NCBI RefSeq assembly: GCF_005924265.1
Contig: NZ_VCLB01000004.1
Location: forward strand, 248,001-312,000
Source: Martelella lutilitoris
GTDB lineage: Bacteria > Pseudomonadota > Alphaproteobacteria > Rhizobiales > Rhizobiaceae
DNA length: 64,000 nt
Reading direction: 5' to 3'
Below the pieces are notes generated by a model. It searched no databases, had not been told where the DNA came from, and saw only the letters and a program-made list of their open reading frames with translations. Positions 42,552 through 51,325 of this stretch are shown piece after piece; the stretch's first letter is position 1; each line of letters begins with the position of its first letter. A program made the translations under genes and the position numbers.

Positions 42552-43373
42552 TCAAGCGCGATACTTCTCCGGCGGCCAGTTGTCCGACGGCATAGGGGCG
42601 TTGGAAAGGTCCGTGATCAGCGCCGCGAGGCTTGCCGCCGTGTGCTCCAGCAACGCCCTGCCCTTTTCCGCCGTGGAGCGGCGCGCATCGCCGGTCACGC
42701 CGTCGGCATTGAGGTCCTGCGCCTTCCAGCCGAGGCCGCCGACGCGGCCGCCGCCGGGATTGGCGGAAAGCTGTGTCGTGCCCGCCTCGATCTCATCGAC
42801 GGAAGAACGGAAATCGTCGAGATTTTCCATCACCACCAGGTCCGGGTGCAGGGCCAGCATCAGTGACGTTTCGATATCGCCGCCGTGAAAGCCGGTGCGG
42901 ATTTCGTCGTCGGTAAAAAGCCCTTCCGGATAGCCGGCATCGAACCATGTGGCATAGGCGCCGAGAATGTTGTGGCGTACGCGCTGGTCGAGCGCGACGG
43001 CGGCAAGCAGCCCCGCCTGTCCGCCATGGCTGTTGAAAATCAGAATGCGCTTCAGCCCGGTGGAGCGCACCGCGCAATCAAGCACACGCGTCCAGGATTG
43101 CATCAGATCGGGCGCGGGATGGGCGAGCGAACCGGCATAATCGAGATGTTCCTGCGAGGCGCCGACCGGCTGCAGCGGCAGGACGACGGCTGGAACATCA
43201 TCGCCAAGCTTTTTGAGCGCGGCCGAGACAATGCCGCTATTGATCAGGCAATCCGTGCCGACCGGCAGGTGCGGTCCATGCTGCTCCGTCGCGCCGACGG
43301 GCAGAACCGCCACCGTGTTCTCCGGCAGCGCCGCATGCTCCAGCGATGTCATTTCAAGCCAGTAGCGTTTCAT
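42552..43373 (-). CDS. Creatininase-family amidohydrolase
   Basis: A 273-aa metal-dependent amidohydrolase of the creatininase/ArfB/MftE family. Metal ligands are visible in PVGATEQHGPHLPVGTDCLI (E, H, D near residues 30-42), in FNSHGGQ (H near 120) and in FHGGDIETSLML (HGGD, E). Family members open cyclic amides (creatinine) or hydrolyse formamides of purine-like intermediates. It is the last gene of a leftward operon with ADP-ribosylglycohydrolase, PfkB kinase, nucleoside phosphorylase and ABC importer genes; its ATG overlaps the stop codon of the ADP-ribosylglycohydrolase gene. A ring-opening or deformylation step on a nucleoside-derived base is plausible but unproven. Confidence 0.85.
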   Translation of the reverse strand: MKRYWLEMTSLEHAALPENTVAVLPVGATEQHGPHLPVGTDCLINSGIVSAALKKLGDDVPAVVLPLQPVGASQEHLDYAGSLAHPAPDLMQSWTRVLDCAVRSTGLKRILIFNSHGGQAGLLAAVALDQRVRHNILGAYATWFDAGYPEGLFTDDEIRTGFHGGDIETSLMLALHPDLVVMENLDDFRSSVDEIEAGTTQLSANPGGGRVGGLGWKAQDLNADGVTGDARRSTAEKGRALLEHTAASLAALITDLSNAPMPSDNWPPEKYRA

Positions 43374-44422
43374 CCCTGCTCTCCCGCAATCACCTTTTCA
43401 TTGAATGTTGCAAGCCCCTCGGCAATACGCGCCAGATCGAGCCCGTTGACGGCCGAGACCTCCTCGATCAGTGCGAGCGGAATGCCCGCCGCGCCGTTCC
43501 AGGCGGCAGCTACCGAACCGGCGATCATCGCGATCGTATCGCTGTCATTGCCGCCATTGACGGCAGCGACGATTGCCATCCACGGGTCGCCGTCTGCGGC
43601 GGCAACAAGGCCGAAAGCATGCGGCACGGCTTCCGACATGGCAACGCCATTGCCGATGACCTCGATCAGTTCGGCCCGTGCGGTCTCGATATCCGCCTTG
43701 TAGCGAATGCCGATCTCGACCGCCATCTCGATGCGGCGGGCAACGCCTGCGCCGCCGACAATGCGGCCACTGCGATGCGCTTCCACCTCGCCAAGCCGTG
43801 CGCCCTCGAGCGCTGCATCGACAATCGTCATCGAACGCCCGGGCGAAAGCCCGACGGCAATCGCGCCCGCAACAGCGGAAGCGCCAGCGTAAGCGATCTG
43901 GGTGTTGTGTGTCGGCGCCGACATCAGGCAGGCGATGCGGACGGCCTCGGAGAGGTTTCCAGCCGCTGCGCACCCCGCCGTCGGCGCGCGCATGGCGCCG
44001 CCATTCGAGGTGCCGAACATGCAGGAATAGGCCTCGGGCGTGGCAACGGCTTCGGCGGGCGCGCCGGCGCGCATGGCCTCGACTGCAATGCGGGTCGTCG
44101 GCCCGGCAAAGCGCTGAAACATTTCCTCGTCATGTGACCAATCGATGAAGCCGGCAATCGCGTCGGCGGAAACCGGCGCACGCTCAAGCCCGATGATGCG
44201 CTTGGCCATGGCCAGCATCTGCGTCGCGTCATCCGTCAGCCGGCCCGGCGCCAGTCCTTTGGCGAAGGGGGATCTTTCCGGCGGCGTGCGAAACGTCGTC
44301 ACCGGCCCGCCAAAAATACGGAAAATCTCGTCCGGGTGCATGCATTCTGTGGCAGCGCCCAGCGCATCGGCGACACAGGCGGCCGACAATACGGCCTCGA
44401 TGGCTTTCGATCTGGTGGCCAT
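43370..44422 (-). CDS. ADP-ribosylglycohydrolase (DraG) family protein
   Basis: A 350-aa protein of the DraG/ARH fold. Binuclear metal-binding signatures are LTDDATQM (T63-D64-D65) near the N-terminus and GGNDSDTIAMIAGS near residue 290. DraG-type enzymes cleave N-ribosyl bonds from ADP-ribosyl-arginine, and some related proteins hydrolyse other N-glycosides. Here it lies between PfkB kinase and creatininase genes in a nucleoside-type operon, so a small-molecule glycosidase role is more likely than protein deribosylation. That is inference from context. Confidence 0.87.
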   Translation of the reverse strand: MATRSKAIEAVLSAACVADALGAATECMHPDEIFRIFGGPVTTFRTPPERSPFAKGLAPGRLTDDATQMLAMAKRIIGLERAPVSADAIAGFIDWSHDEEMFQRFAGPTTRIAVEAMRAGAPAEAVATPEAYSCMFGTSNGGAMRAPTAGCAAAGNLSEAVRIACLMSAPTHNTQIAYAGASAVAGAIAVGLSPGRSMTIVDAALEGARLGEVEAHRSGRIVGGAGVARRIEMAVEIGIRYKADIETARAELIEVIGNGVAMSEAVPHAFGLVAAADGDPWMAIVAAVNGGNDSDTIAMIAGSVAAAWNGAAGIPLALIEEVSAVNGLDLARIAEGLATFNEKVIAGEQG

Positions 44423-44425
44423 TGT

Positions 44426-45361
44426 CTACAGTCTTTCCTTCATCTTGTCTTTCATCAGCGCTTCCGCGCCCGCGCCGTCGCAGCGTCCCGTTTCCAAGAA
44501 ATGCGCGGCAGCGGCCGTGCCGAAGGTCAACGCCTTTTCGAATTTGCGTCCGCGCCGTGTCGCCGTGGCGAGGCCTGCGAGAAACACATCGCCGGCGCCT
44601 GTGGTGTTGCGCGGCGTCACCTTGTGCGCGCGAAGGCGGTGAACGGTTTCACCGTCAATCGCGACCAGACCCTCGGAGCCGAGCGTGACGACGGCCCTGC
44701 GGCTGCCATTGCCGGAGAGGAAACGGGCAAGCGCTTCGGCGGCTTCGGCAATCGGCCGGTCATTGCCGGTGCGCGCCATCCATGCCTCAAGCACCTGCCG
44801 GTTGGTGACCACGACCGAGGCGAAGGGCAGGATGTTTTCCATCGCCTGCCAGCCCCAGCGCTCGATCTCCGGCAGCTCCAGATCGATCATCCTCTCGATG
44901 CCGGTTTTCGCGGCGCGATCGAACATCCGCGCCACGGCTTCGGGATGGAAGAAATTGGAGACGACCGTATCGTCTGCCTGCAACGAAACGCTGTCGCCGA
45001 TCACCGCCAGCGTTTCGACCGGAACGGGATCGATCAGGATCGCCTTCTCGCCGGTTCGGTCGACGATGATGGTGGCGGACGCCGTGACGCTGTCGGATTG
45101 CACGTCAACGGCCTCCGTGCTCATGTCGCGCTCGGCGAGCCACTGCATCAGGATCGCGCCCTCGCCGTCATCCCCGATCGTGGAGACCAGCCGCGCATCC
45201 TCGCCAAGCCGGCTCAGCGCCCAGGCGCAATTGAGCGGCGGACCGCCGGCGCGTTCTTCCTTTTGCTTGATGAAAGCCTTCTCGTCGTGGCCAGGCAGGT
45301 CGTCGACGGTCAGTATCCGGTCGAGCACCAGCGGGCCGAGGCAATAGATCGCGCCGCTCAT
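44426..45361 (-). CDS. PfkB/ribokinase-family carbohydrate or nucleoside kinase
   Basis: A 311-aa kinase of the ribokinase fold. Signatures are AGGPPLNCAWALSRLG (about residues 38-53; usual GGxxxN motif) and the catalytic NTTGAGDVFLAGLA (about 255-268, base D). The substrate could be a ribose, a nucleoside or a pseudouridine-like compound; sequence alone cannot decide. Its ATG overlaps the stop codon of the ABC ATPase gene (ATGA). The DraG-family gene begins 3 bp after its stop codon, so the operon is translationally coupled. Confidence 0.88.
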   Translation of the reverse strand: MSGAIYCLGPLVLDRILTVDDLPGHDEKAFIKQKEERAGGPPLNCAWALSRLGEDARLVSTIGDDGEGAILMQWLAERDMSTEAVDVQSDSVTASATIIVDRTGEKAILIDPVPVETLAVIGDSVSLQADDTVVSNFFHPEAVARMFDRAAKTGIERMIDLELPEIERWGWQAMENILPFASVVVTNRQVLEAWMARTGNDRPIAEAAEALARFLSGNGSRRAVVTLGSEGLVAIDGETVHRLRAHKVTPRNTTGAGDVFLAGLATATRRGRKFEKALTFGTAAAAHFLETGRCDGAGAEALMKDKMKERL

Positions 45362-46461
45362 GAGTGCGCGACCCTGGCGCCGGTGTCGGGATCGAAGAGC
45401 AGCGGCTCGGCCTCGTCGATGCGGATATGGGCGACTTCGCCGAATTGCGGCGGGCGTTCGCGCGTCGGCACGGCGATGCGGTGTTCGCCGAGCGCCACAT
45501 GCACCAACCAGGAGCCGCCGATATATTCGCTGGAATGCACCTCGCCGGTGATCGTCAGCGGGCCGGCCTCATCGGCAAAGGATAGCCGGTCGGAGCGGAG
45601 CCCCAGCAGCACCGGCTTGCCGTTCTGCATCGCGATTGCGGCGGCGAGTGACCTTGATGGGGTGAAGGCCGTCCCGCCGATGCCGTAGCCCTCGCCAGTC
45701 TTTTCCACCGGCAGAAGGATCGCCGGCGGGCTGCCGACGAAGGTTGCCACGAAGGCGGATGCCGGATGCTCGTAGATCGTCTCGGGCGTATCATGCTGCA
45801 GCACGTAGCCATTGGCCATCACCGCCACGCGGTCGGCCATGCTCATCGCCTCTTCCTGGTCATGGGTGACCATGACAGTGGTGAGCCCGATACGCTCATG
45901 CAGTTCGCGAATATCGACGCGCACGCTTTTTCTCAAGACCGCATCGAGATTGGAAAGCGGCTCGTCGAGAAGCAGAAGCTTCGGCCGGATGACGAGCGCA
46001 CGGGCGAGCGCCACGCGCTGCTGCTGGCCACCGGAAAGCGCATTCGGCATCCGGCCGGAAAGCCCGTCGAGCTTGACCAGATCGAGCGCCTCTTCCACAC
46101 GGTCATCGGCCTCCTTGCCCTTGATGCCGCGCATATCGAGGCCGAAGCGGATATTGGCGTCGACCGTCATATGCGGAAACAGCGCATAGGACTGGAAGAC
46201 GATGCCGATATCGCGCCTGTAGGTCGGGATGGCATCGAGCCCCTCGCCCGCCAGCGCCATCTCGCCCTCGGTCGCCTTTTCAAGGCCGGCGATGATCTTC
46301 AAGAGCGTGGTCTTGCCGCAGCCCGATGGGCCGAGCAGCGCCAGGAATTCGCCCTTGCGCACATTGAGGGACACGCTTTTCAGCGCCGGCTCGCCTCCGC
46401 CGCCGTAGTGCTTCATCACCTTCTGGATCACCAGGTGGTCGGGTGCGTGCTTCTCAGCCAT
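45358..46461 (-). CDS. ABC transporter ATP-binding protein, polyamine/iron type
   Basis: A 367-aa importer ATPase of the PotA/FbpC type. Walker A is GPSGCGKTTLLK (about residues 41-52), signature LSGGQQQRVALARAL (about 140), Walker B LLLLDEPLSNLD and switch VTHDQEEAMSMAD. A C-terminal TOBE-like domain follows (about 245-360). It would power the two permeases and binding protein encoded upstream in the same operon. It overlaps the nucleoside phosphorylase gene by 8 bp. Confidence 0.93.
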   Translation of the reverse strand: MAEKHAPDHLVIQKVMKHYGGGGEPALKSVSLNVRKGEFLALLGPSGCGKTTLLKIIAGLEKATEGEMALAGEGLDAIPTYRRDIGIVFQSYALFPHMTVDANIRFGLDMRGIKGKEADDRVEEALDLVKLDGLSGRMPNALSGGQQQRVALARALVIRPKLLLLDEPLSNLDAVLRKSVRVDIRELHERIGLTTVMVTHDQEEAMSMADRVAVMANGYVLQHDTPETIYEHPASAFVATFVGSPPAILLPVEKTGEGYGIGGTAFTPSRSLAAAIAMQNGKPVLLGLRSDRLSFADEAGPLTITGEVHSSEYIGGSWLVHVALGEHRIAVPTRERPPQFGEVAHIRIDEAEPLLFDPDTGARVAHS

Positions 46462-47281
46462 GGGCGTCCTCCCGGAAAAGCCTTGCGAGCGCGGAAAGTC
46501 CGACGGTGATCGCCGCCGTCTGACCGGAGCCGGATTTGTGCAATTCGCCGGTCACCACATTGTCTCCGACCGAGCAGACCGCGCCGCCGCGCCGTCCGTA
46601 AAGGCTGCAAAGCGTCAGGATCGCGGCCGCCTCGCGGTCCGTGTTGAGAACGCCGGCGCGGCTCCAGTAATCGATGATCTGCTTGTGGTCTTCCTGCAGA
46701 TAGCCGCCCGGACCCGGCTTGCCCCAGCCGCAATATTCGCTGTCGCCCGAGCGGGTGATGCCGATGTGATAGGGATGGCCGACTTGATCGGCCGCCGCCT
46801 TCATCGCGCCGACCACCTGCCAGTCGGCAACGGCCGGGTATTCAGCCCGAACATGAGCTTTCGTCATGCCCTCGTCGCGCACCGCGCCGGAGGAGATGAC
46901 AATATCGCCGACGCCGACCTTCGGGCTCCACGCGCCGCAGCCGCCAATGCGGATAACGGTGGTGCAATCGGTGAAGTTGAAGAGATCCATCAGCGCCAGT
47001 TCCGCCTCGGGCGAGCCGGAGCCGCCGGAAACGATCGAGACCGGCGCGCCGTCATAACTACCCGTCACCGTGGTGAAGAGGCCCGTCTTGGCGGAGATCT
47101 CGGCATTGTCGAGGGCGGCGGCAAGCGAATCCTCCTCCGCGCCGTCGCCGACGACCAGCGGATCCTTGACGGCAAGCACGACGTAAGGGGCGATGCGGTC
47201 GCGTTTGAAGCCTGTCAGCAGCGGCACGCCGTCGCGCACGAAATGCGGCATGGTTTTGAGATAGCGGTATTCTTCGGGCAT
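46454..47281 (-). CDS. Nucleoside phosphorylase (PNP/UDP family)
   Basis: A 275-aa enzyme of the purine nucleoside/uridine phosphorylase family. The phosphate-site-like VSGGSGSPEAELALMDL and RIGGCGAW stretch (about residues 65-105) match the family's GxGxPSxxIxxxEL and GTCG motifs. The late DREAAAILTLCSLYGRRGGAVCSVGDN (about 220-245) covers the base-binding and catalytic region. It would split a nucleoside and phosphate to ribose 1-phosphate and base. Position between the permease and ATPase genes of an importer is unusual and links it tightly to the imported compound. Confidence 0.88.
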   Translation of the reverse strand: MPEEYRYLKTMPHFVRDGVPLLTGFKRDRIAPYVVLAVKDPLVVGDGAEEDSLAAALDNAEISAKTGLFTTVTGSYDGAPVSIVSGGSGSPEAELALMDLFNFTDCTTVIRIGGCGAWSPKVGVGDIVISSGAVRDEGMTKAHVRAEYPAVADWQVVGAMKAAADQVGHPYHIGITRSGDSEYCGWGKPGPGGYLQEDHKQIIDYWSRAGVLNTDREAAAILTLCSLYGRRGGAVCSVGDNVVTGELHKSGSGQTAAITVGLSALARLFREDAHG

Positions 47282-47294
47282 TGTTCTTTCTTTC

Positions 47295-48089
47295 TCAAAG
47301 ACGGCGTGACCATTTGAACATGAATTCGCCGATCAGCGCGGCGACAAGGATGAAGGCGACGATCGCCGAACCGATGGCAAGCGTGATCGGGTCGATGCCC
47401 TGGCTTCGAAGCTGGGCGTAAAGCCGAACCGGAAAGGTGATCCAGCGCGCGCCGGCAATCAGCGAGGAGACGATCACGTCGTTGAAGGAGATCAGCACGG
47501 AGAAGGCAGCGGACGAGACAAGCCCCGGCATGGCAAGCGGAAGCGTGATGCGCCGGACAACGCGGCCGGATGACGCGCCGAGCGTGGCGGCGGCCTGTTC
47601 CAGCAGCGGATCGAGATCGGCGAAGGTGGAGACCATGATGCGCACGGAAAAGGGCATGGTGATCACCGCATGGGCGAGCACCAGCGCCGGCAGCGTGCCG
47701 GACATGCCGAGACGCGAATAGATCTGCAGAAGCGCAATCGCCCAGACGATCAGCGGCAGCACCAGCGGCGTCATCAGGATCGCCTCGACGATCCGCCCGC
47801 CGGCGGGCCTGTAGCGCACCAGGGCAAAGGCCGCCATGGCGCCGAAAAGGACGGCGATGAAACCTGCGAGGATCGCGACCAAAAGCGAGACCGACAGCGC
47901 GCTTTTATATTCCCGGCTTTCAAGGGCGGCGTCATACCAGCGCAAAGAATAGGCCTTTGGCGGAAAGCGGAAGAAACTCGCATCATCGAAGGAGGCAAAG
48001 ATCAGCACCGCGATCGGCGCCAGCAGAAAGACGAAGGCGAGAACGGTCCAGACAAAGCGGGCCGAAACGGCGAACCCATAGGTTTTCAT
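47295..48089 (-). CDS. ABC transporter permease 2, polyamine/iron type
   Basis: A 264-aa permease of the PotC type. Six hydrophobic segments and the EAA loop LEQAAATLGASSGRVVRRITLPLAMPGL (about residues 160-190) are clear. Its start at 48089 overlaps the stop codon of permease 1 by 4 bp. A longer in-frame extension to 48995 lies over permease 1 and is a frame artefact. Confidence 0.93.
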   Translation of the reverse strand: MKTYGFAVSARFVWTVLAFVFLLAPIAVLIFASFDDASFFRFPPKAYSLRWYDAALESREYKSALSVSLLVAILAGFIAVLFGAMAAFALVRYRPAGGRIVEAILMTPLVLPLIVWAIALLQIYSRLGMSGTLPALVLAHAVITMPFSVRIMVSTFADLDPLLEQAAATLGASSGRVVRRITLPLAMPGLVSSAAFSVLISFNDVIVSSLIAGARWITFPVRLYAQLRSQGIDPITLAIGSAIVAFILVAALIGEFMFKWSRRL

Positions 48090-48934
48090 GCAGGCCTCCG
48101 TGCGAGCAGTTTCGAGGCAAGCGAGCCGATCGCAAGACCGAGCGCCAGGATCGCCAGCATGACGACGGCAATGGCCGAGGCAAACGGCCAGTCCAGCACC
48201 AGCGAGGCCTGCTGATAGGCCATGGTGCCGAAGGTGGCGATCTTGCCCTGGCCGAGGATCTGCGGCGTGACGAAGGAGGTGAGCGAGGCGCAGAACACCA
48301 GCACCGAGCCGGCAATGATGCCCGGCGCAATCAGCGGCAGGATAACGCGCCGCCAGACGATGAATGTCGGAGCGCCGAGCGTTTCGGCAGCGGCCTCCAC
48401 ATCCTTTGGCAGCCGCGAAAGCGCATTGACCAGCGGCAGCAGCATCAGCGGCAGGAACGCCTGCACCAGACCGATGATGACGCCCGGCACCGTGCCGAGG
48501 AACTTGACGCTGCGGGTGATCAGTCCGAGGTCCTTGAGGATGGAGTTGATCACCCCGAGCGGGCCCAGAAGATGCAGCATGCCGAGCGTTGGGAGCAGCG
48601 CGCCGGAGACGAGCGGCACCAGAATGAGCGCCAGCAGCAGGCCCTTGGCCCGGCCGGCGCTGACGGCGATCTGGCGCGCCATCGGCAGCGCGATGACAAG
48701 GGAAAGCACGGTTGCCGCTGCGCTCATCCAGATGGTGCGGAAGAAGACCTCGGCGAAGTATGTATCGGACACCAGCCTGGCGTAATTGGCCGCGGAAAAA
48801 CCTTCCGCCATCAACAGCGAGCCCTCCCCCTGCACCCGGAAACTGGTGACGAACAGCCACAGGAAGGGAAGCAGGAAGACGATGCCCGACAGGACGAGTG
48901 CCGGCATCAGCAGCATGAGCGCGCGTTTGTTCAT
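48086..48934 (-). CDS. ABC transporter permease 1, polyamine/iron type
   Basis: A 282-aa permease of the PotB type. Six segments and the EAA loop VEAAAETLGAPTFIVWRRVILPLIAPGI (about residues 190-218) are visible. The ATG at 48934 (MNKRALMLLMPALVL) is chosen; a GTG three codons upstream is possible. The gene lies 72 bp after the binding-protein gene, with a strong hairpin between them. Confidence 0.92.
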   Translation of the reverse strand: MNKRALMLLMPALVLSGIVFLLPFLWLFVTSFRVQGEGSLLMAEGFSAANYARLVSDTYFAEVFFRTIWMSAAATVLSLVIALPMARQIAVSAGRAKGLLLALILVPLVSGALLPTLGMLHLLGPLGVINSILKDLGLITRSVKFLGTVPGVIIGLVQAFLPLMLLPLVNALSRLPKDVEAAAETLGAPTFIVWRRVILPLIAPGIIAGSVLVFCASLTSFVTPQILGQGKIATFGTMAYQQASLVLDWPFASAIAVVMLAILALGLAIGSLASKLLARRPA

Positions 48935-48964
48935 GAAAATCACCGGATTGCCGCGTCACCGAAA

Positions 48965-48994
48965 TGCCGCCGCACCGGTTGCGGCGCGGCGGCA
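48965..48994 (-). terminator. Intercistronic hairpin after the binding-protein gene
   Basis: TGCCGCCGC (48965-48973) pairs with GCGGCGGCA (48986-48994) in the gap between the binding-protein and permease genes. There is no T tract, so it is more likely an mRNA-stabilising or attenuating element. Such elements give excess binding protein in many importer operons. Confidence 0.55.
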
Positions 48995-49006
48995 AGGGTC
49001 GTGGGC

Positions 49007-50038
49007 TTACTGTTCGAGCAGTTCCTTGTTCCAGCGCTGGGTCCAGTCGCTGCGCTCACCGATCACATAGGGCCAGTCAAGCTGCACCAGGCTTTCGACT
49101 TCTTCCGGCGTGTCGATCACGTCGGCGGAGGCTTCCTCGGAGAGTTCGACCATGGAGTTGGTCGGACCGAAGAAGATCTGCTCGGCGTAGTCGGTCTGGT
49201 TTGCAACGCCGAGGGCCTTTTCGGCGAACATCTTTGCAAGCTCCGGCTCGGGGCTGTCCTTGACCAGGCACAGCATGTCGCGCACCAGAACCGGGCCGGG
49301 ATCGCTCGGGAAGGAGAAGCCGATATCGGGGTGCTCCTTCAGCGCCGACAGAACGTAACCGGAAATCATCGGGGCCATGGCCACTTCGCCGGCATCCATC
49401 ATGGCGAAGATCTCGTCGAGATTGGTGTAGGTCATGGCGATCGGCTTCAGTCCCTGGAGCTTCTCGAAAGCGGCATCGGGATCATGCTCGTCGGCGCCCG
49501 CGAGACGCGCGGCAACGCCGATCAGGCCATCGCCTTCCGAACCCGGATACTGGGCAACGGCAATCATGCCGTTATATTCCGGGTCCCACATGTCTTCCCA
49601 TTCCGGCGCTTCGGAAACGATGTTCTTGTTGTAGGCAATGCCGAGGCCGACCAGCGACATGGCGTAGCAGCCATTGTTCATGCCGTCCCAGATGGCCTTG
49701 TACATGTCGGTTTCCGGATCCGGCGGCAGCACGATGCCATCGGAAAGCGCCTGCGGAGCCTCGTACATGTTGAGGAAGGCGACATCCATGGTCGGATTGT
49801 CCTTTTCCGCATAGATGCGGGCCATGCGGTCGCCCGTGCCGCCGAGGACGAATTCGACGGACGCGCCGGTTTCCTCTTCGATCGGCTCGGCGACGTTTTC
49901 GCGCAGCAGGCGTTCGATATCGCCGCCCCAGACGCCGACAACGAGCGTGTGGCCGGAATAGTCGTCAGCGGCGAAGGCGCCGGCGGCGGGCAGGCCGATG
50001 GCGCCGGCAAGAAGGGCTGTGGTCAGTTTCTTCAGCAT
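49007..50038 (-). CDS. ABC transporter substrate-binding protein, polyamine/iron type
   Basis: A 343-aa periplasmic protein with a signal peptide (MLKKLTTALLAGAIGLPAAGAFA-AD, cleavage near residue 23). The rest has the PotD/Fe-type fold, with GHTLVVGVWGGDIERLLRENVAEPIEEETG near the start and VGLGIAYNKNI in the middle. The ligand is unknown; the operon context (nucleoside phosphorylase, PfkB, DraG-like, creatininase-like) suggests a nucleoside or related N-compound. It is the first gene of the leftward operon, so its promoter is in the 167-bp gap to the LysR gene. Confidence 0.92.
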   Translation of the reverse strand: MLKKLTTALLAGAIGLPAAGAFAADDYSGHTLVVGVWGGDIERLLRENVAEPIEEETGASVEFVLGGTGDRMARIYAEKDNPTMDVAFLNMYEAPQALSDGIVLPPDPETDMYKAIWDGMNNGCYAMSLVGLGIAYNKNIVSEAPEWEDMWDPEYNGMIAVAQYPGSEGDGLIGVAARLAGADEHDPDAAFEKLQGLKPIAMTYTNLDEIFAMMDAGEVAMAPMISGYVLSALKEHPDIGFSFPSDPGPVLVRDMLCLVKDSPEPELAKMFAEKALGVANQTDYAEQIFFGPTNSMVELSEEASADVIDTPEEVESLVQLDWPYVIGERSDWTQRWNKELLEQ

Positions 50039-50205
50039 GATGTTCCAATTCCCCTTGTTTTGTCTGATTGGCTGAAACCCGGGTCGCGGACATGTCGGCC
50101 GCTTGCCGTGTGTCAAGAAGAGGTCCGCAGAAGACCGGCTCTCTCGAAACCAATTAAACGGCAGGAATTGACGTTTCATAAGACCCCTTGCCCCAATAGA
50201 CTCTA

Positions 50206-51207
50206 TTAGTTCCCACGAATGGCTTCGGGCGAAGTTTCACTTGATGGATGGGGTGTGAATTCGCTTATCTCTTTGGCAACCCGGCGCAACAATTTCCTGA
50301 ACCACTGATTGCCGGGGGAGAGATGCGACCGTTCATGCCACAGCGTGTAAAAGCTCATCCGGGCCAGTTCCTCCGGCGCGCCGACAATCGAGAAGGCGCC
50401 CGACTGCGCCATCTGCTCGGCAAAGGGGCGGCTGCTGGTGAACACCAGATCGGTGCGTGCCAGCATATGCGGCACCAGCGTGAATTCGGCGACCGACATG
50501 GCGATCTCGCGCTTGGCGTCAAGCTGGGCAAGCTGCCCGTCGATGGGACTGATGGCCGGGCTCGTATGCGGCGTCGGCGAAAGATGATCGAGGTTCAGAT
50601 ATTCCTGAAGGTCGATGCGCGCGCGGCCTGCAAGCGGGTGTTCGTTGCGCATGACGAGAACGATGTCGGTCTCCAGCAGCGGCGCAAAACGCAGGTAATC
50701 GCGCGGCAGCGGCCAGTTGCCGATCACCAGATCGAGCTTGCCCTCCTCGAGTTCGGTAAATATCCGGGATTCCTCAGGGATTGTGCAGAAATCAAGCGGC
50801 ATGTTGGGCGCTTCGCGGCGCACCAGTTCGCCAATGCGCGGCATGAAGAAGGTCCCGAGGCAATTGGCCGCGTAAACGCGGAAGCGGCGATTGTAGCTTG
50901 CCGGATCGAACGTATCCTCGGAGACGGCGAGCGCATCGATCTCGCGCAGAATGTTGGACACCTGGGCGCGGAGCGCAATGCCCTTGTCCGTCGGGATCAG
51001 CTTCACGCCCGAGCGCACCAGCAGCGGATCGCCGAGAATTTCGCGAAGCCGCTTCAGCGCGAGCGAAACGGAAGGCTGGCTCTGTCCGAGTATCGTGGCG
51101 GTTTTCGAGACGCTGCATTCATCAAGCAGCACGTCGAGAATGCGCATCAGGCGCAGGTCGAGTCCGTGGTCTCCGGCTGGTGTGGCCAAAACATGGGTTC
51201 CTTTCAC
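50206..51207 (-). CDS. LysR-family transcriptional regulator
   Basis: A 333-aa LysR protein. The helix-turn-helix lies at about residues 28-60 (SVSKTATILGQSQPSVSLALKRLRE), followed by the effector domain (about 105-310). The start used is a GTG at 51207 without a strong ribosome binding site; nearby internal starts are possible. It lies on the same strand as, and upstream of, the ABC/nucleoside operon, and is divergent from the amidohydrolase gene at 51326. It may therefore regulate both. Confidence 0.87.
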   Translation of the reverse strand: MKGTHVLATPAGDHGLDLRLMRILDVLLDECSVSKTATILGQSQPSVSLALKRLREILGDPLLVRSGVKLIPTDKGIALRAQVSNILREIDALAVSEDTFDPASYNRRFRVYAANCLGTFFMPRIGELVRREAPNMPLDFCTIPEESRIFTELEEGKLDLVIGNWPLPRDYLRFAPLLETDIVLVMRNEHPLAGRARIDLQEYLNLDHLSPTPHTSPAISPIDGQLAQLDAKREIAMSVAEFTLVPHMLARTDLVFTSSRPFAEQMAQSGAFSIVGAPEELARMSFYTLWHERSHLSPGNQWFRKLLRRVAKEISEFTPHPSSETSPEAIRGN

Positions 51208-51325
51208 AAGGCTCGCCGGATCGCCCCCACCACAGGCGGCCCGGTCGGCTTAACGTCGTCCCCGGTAAAAAATTTATGCAATTTTCATGCCGCCTGAACA
51301 AAGCGGCGGCCAAACGGAGTAAAGC

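Noticed and set aside
48090-48995. Long extension of permease 2 in the frame of permease 1
   Set aside because: It covers the real permease 1 gene in another frame; the ATG at 48089 gives a normal PotC-type length and ATGA coupling.
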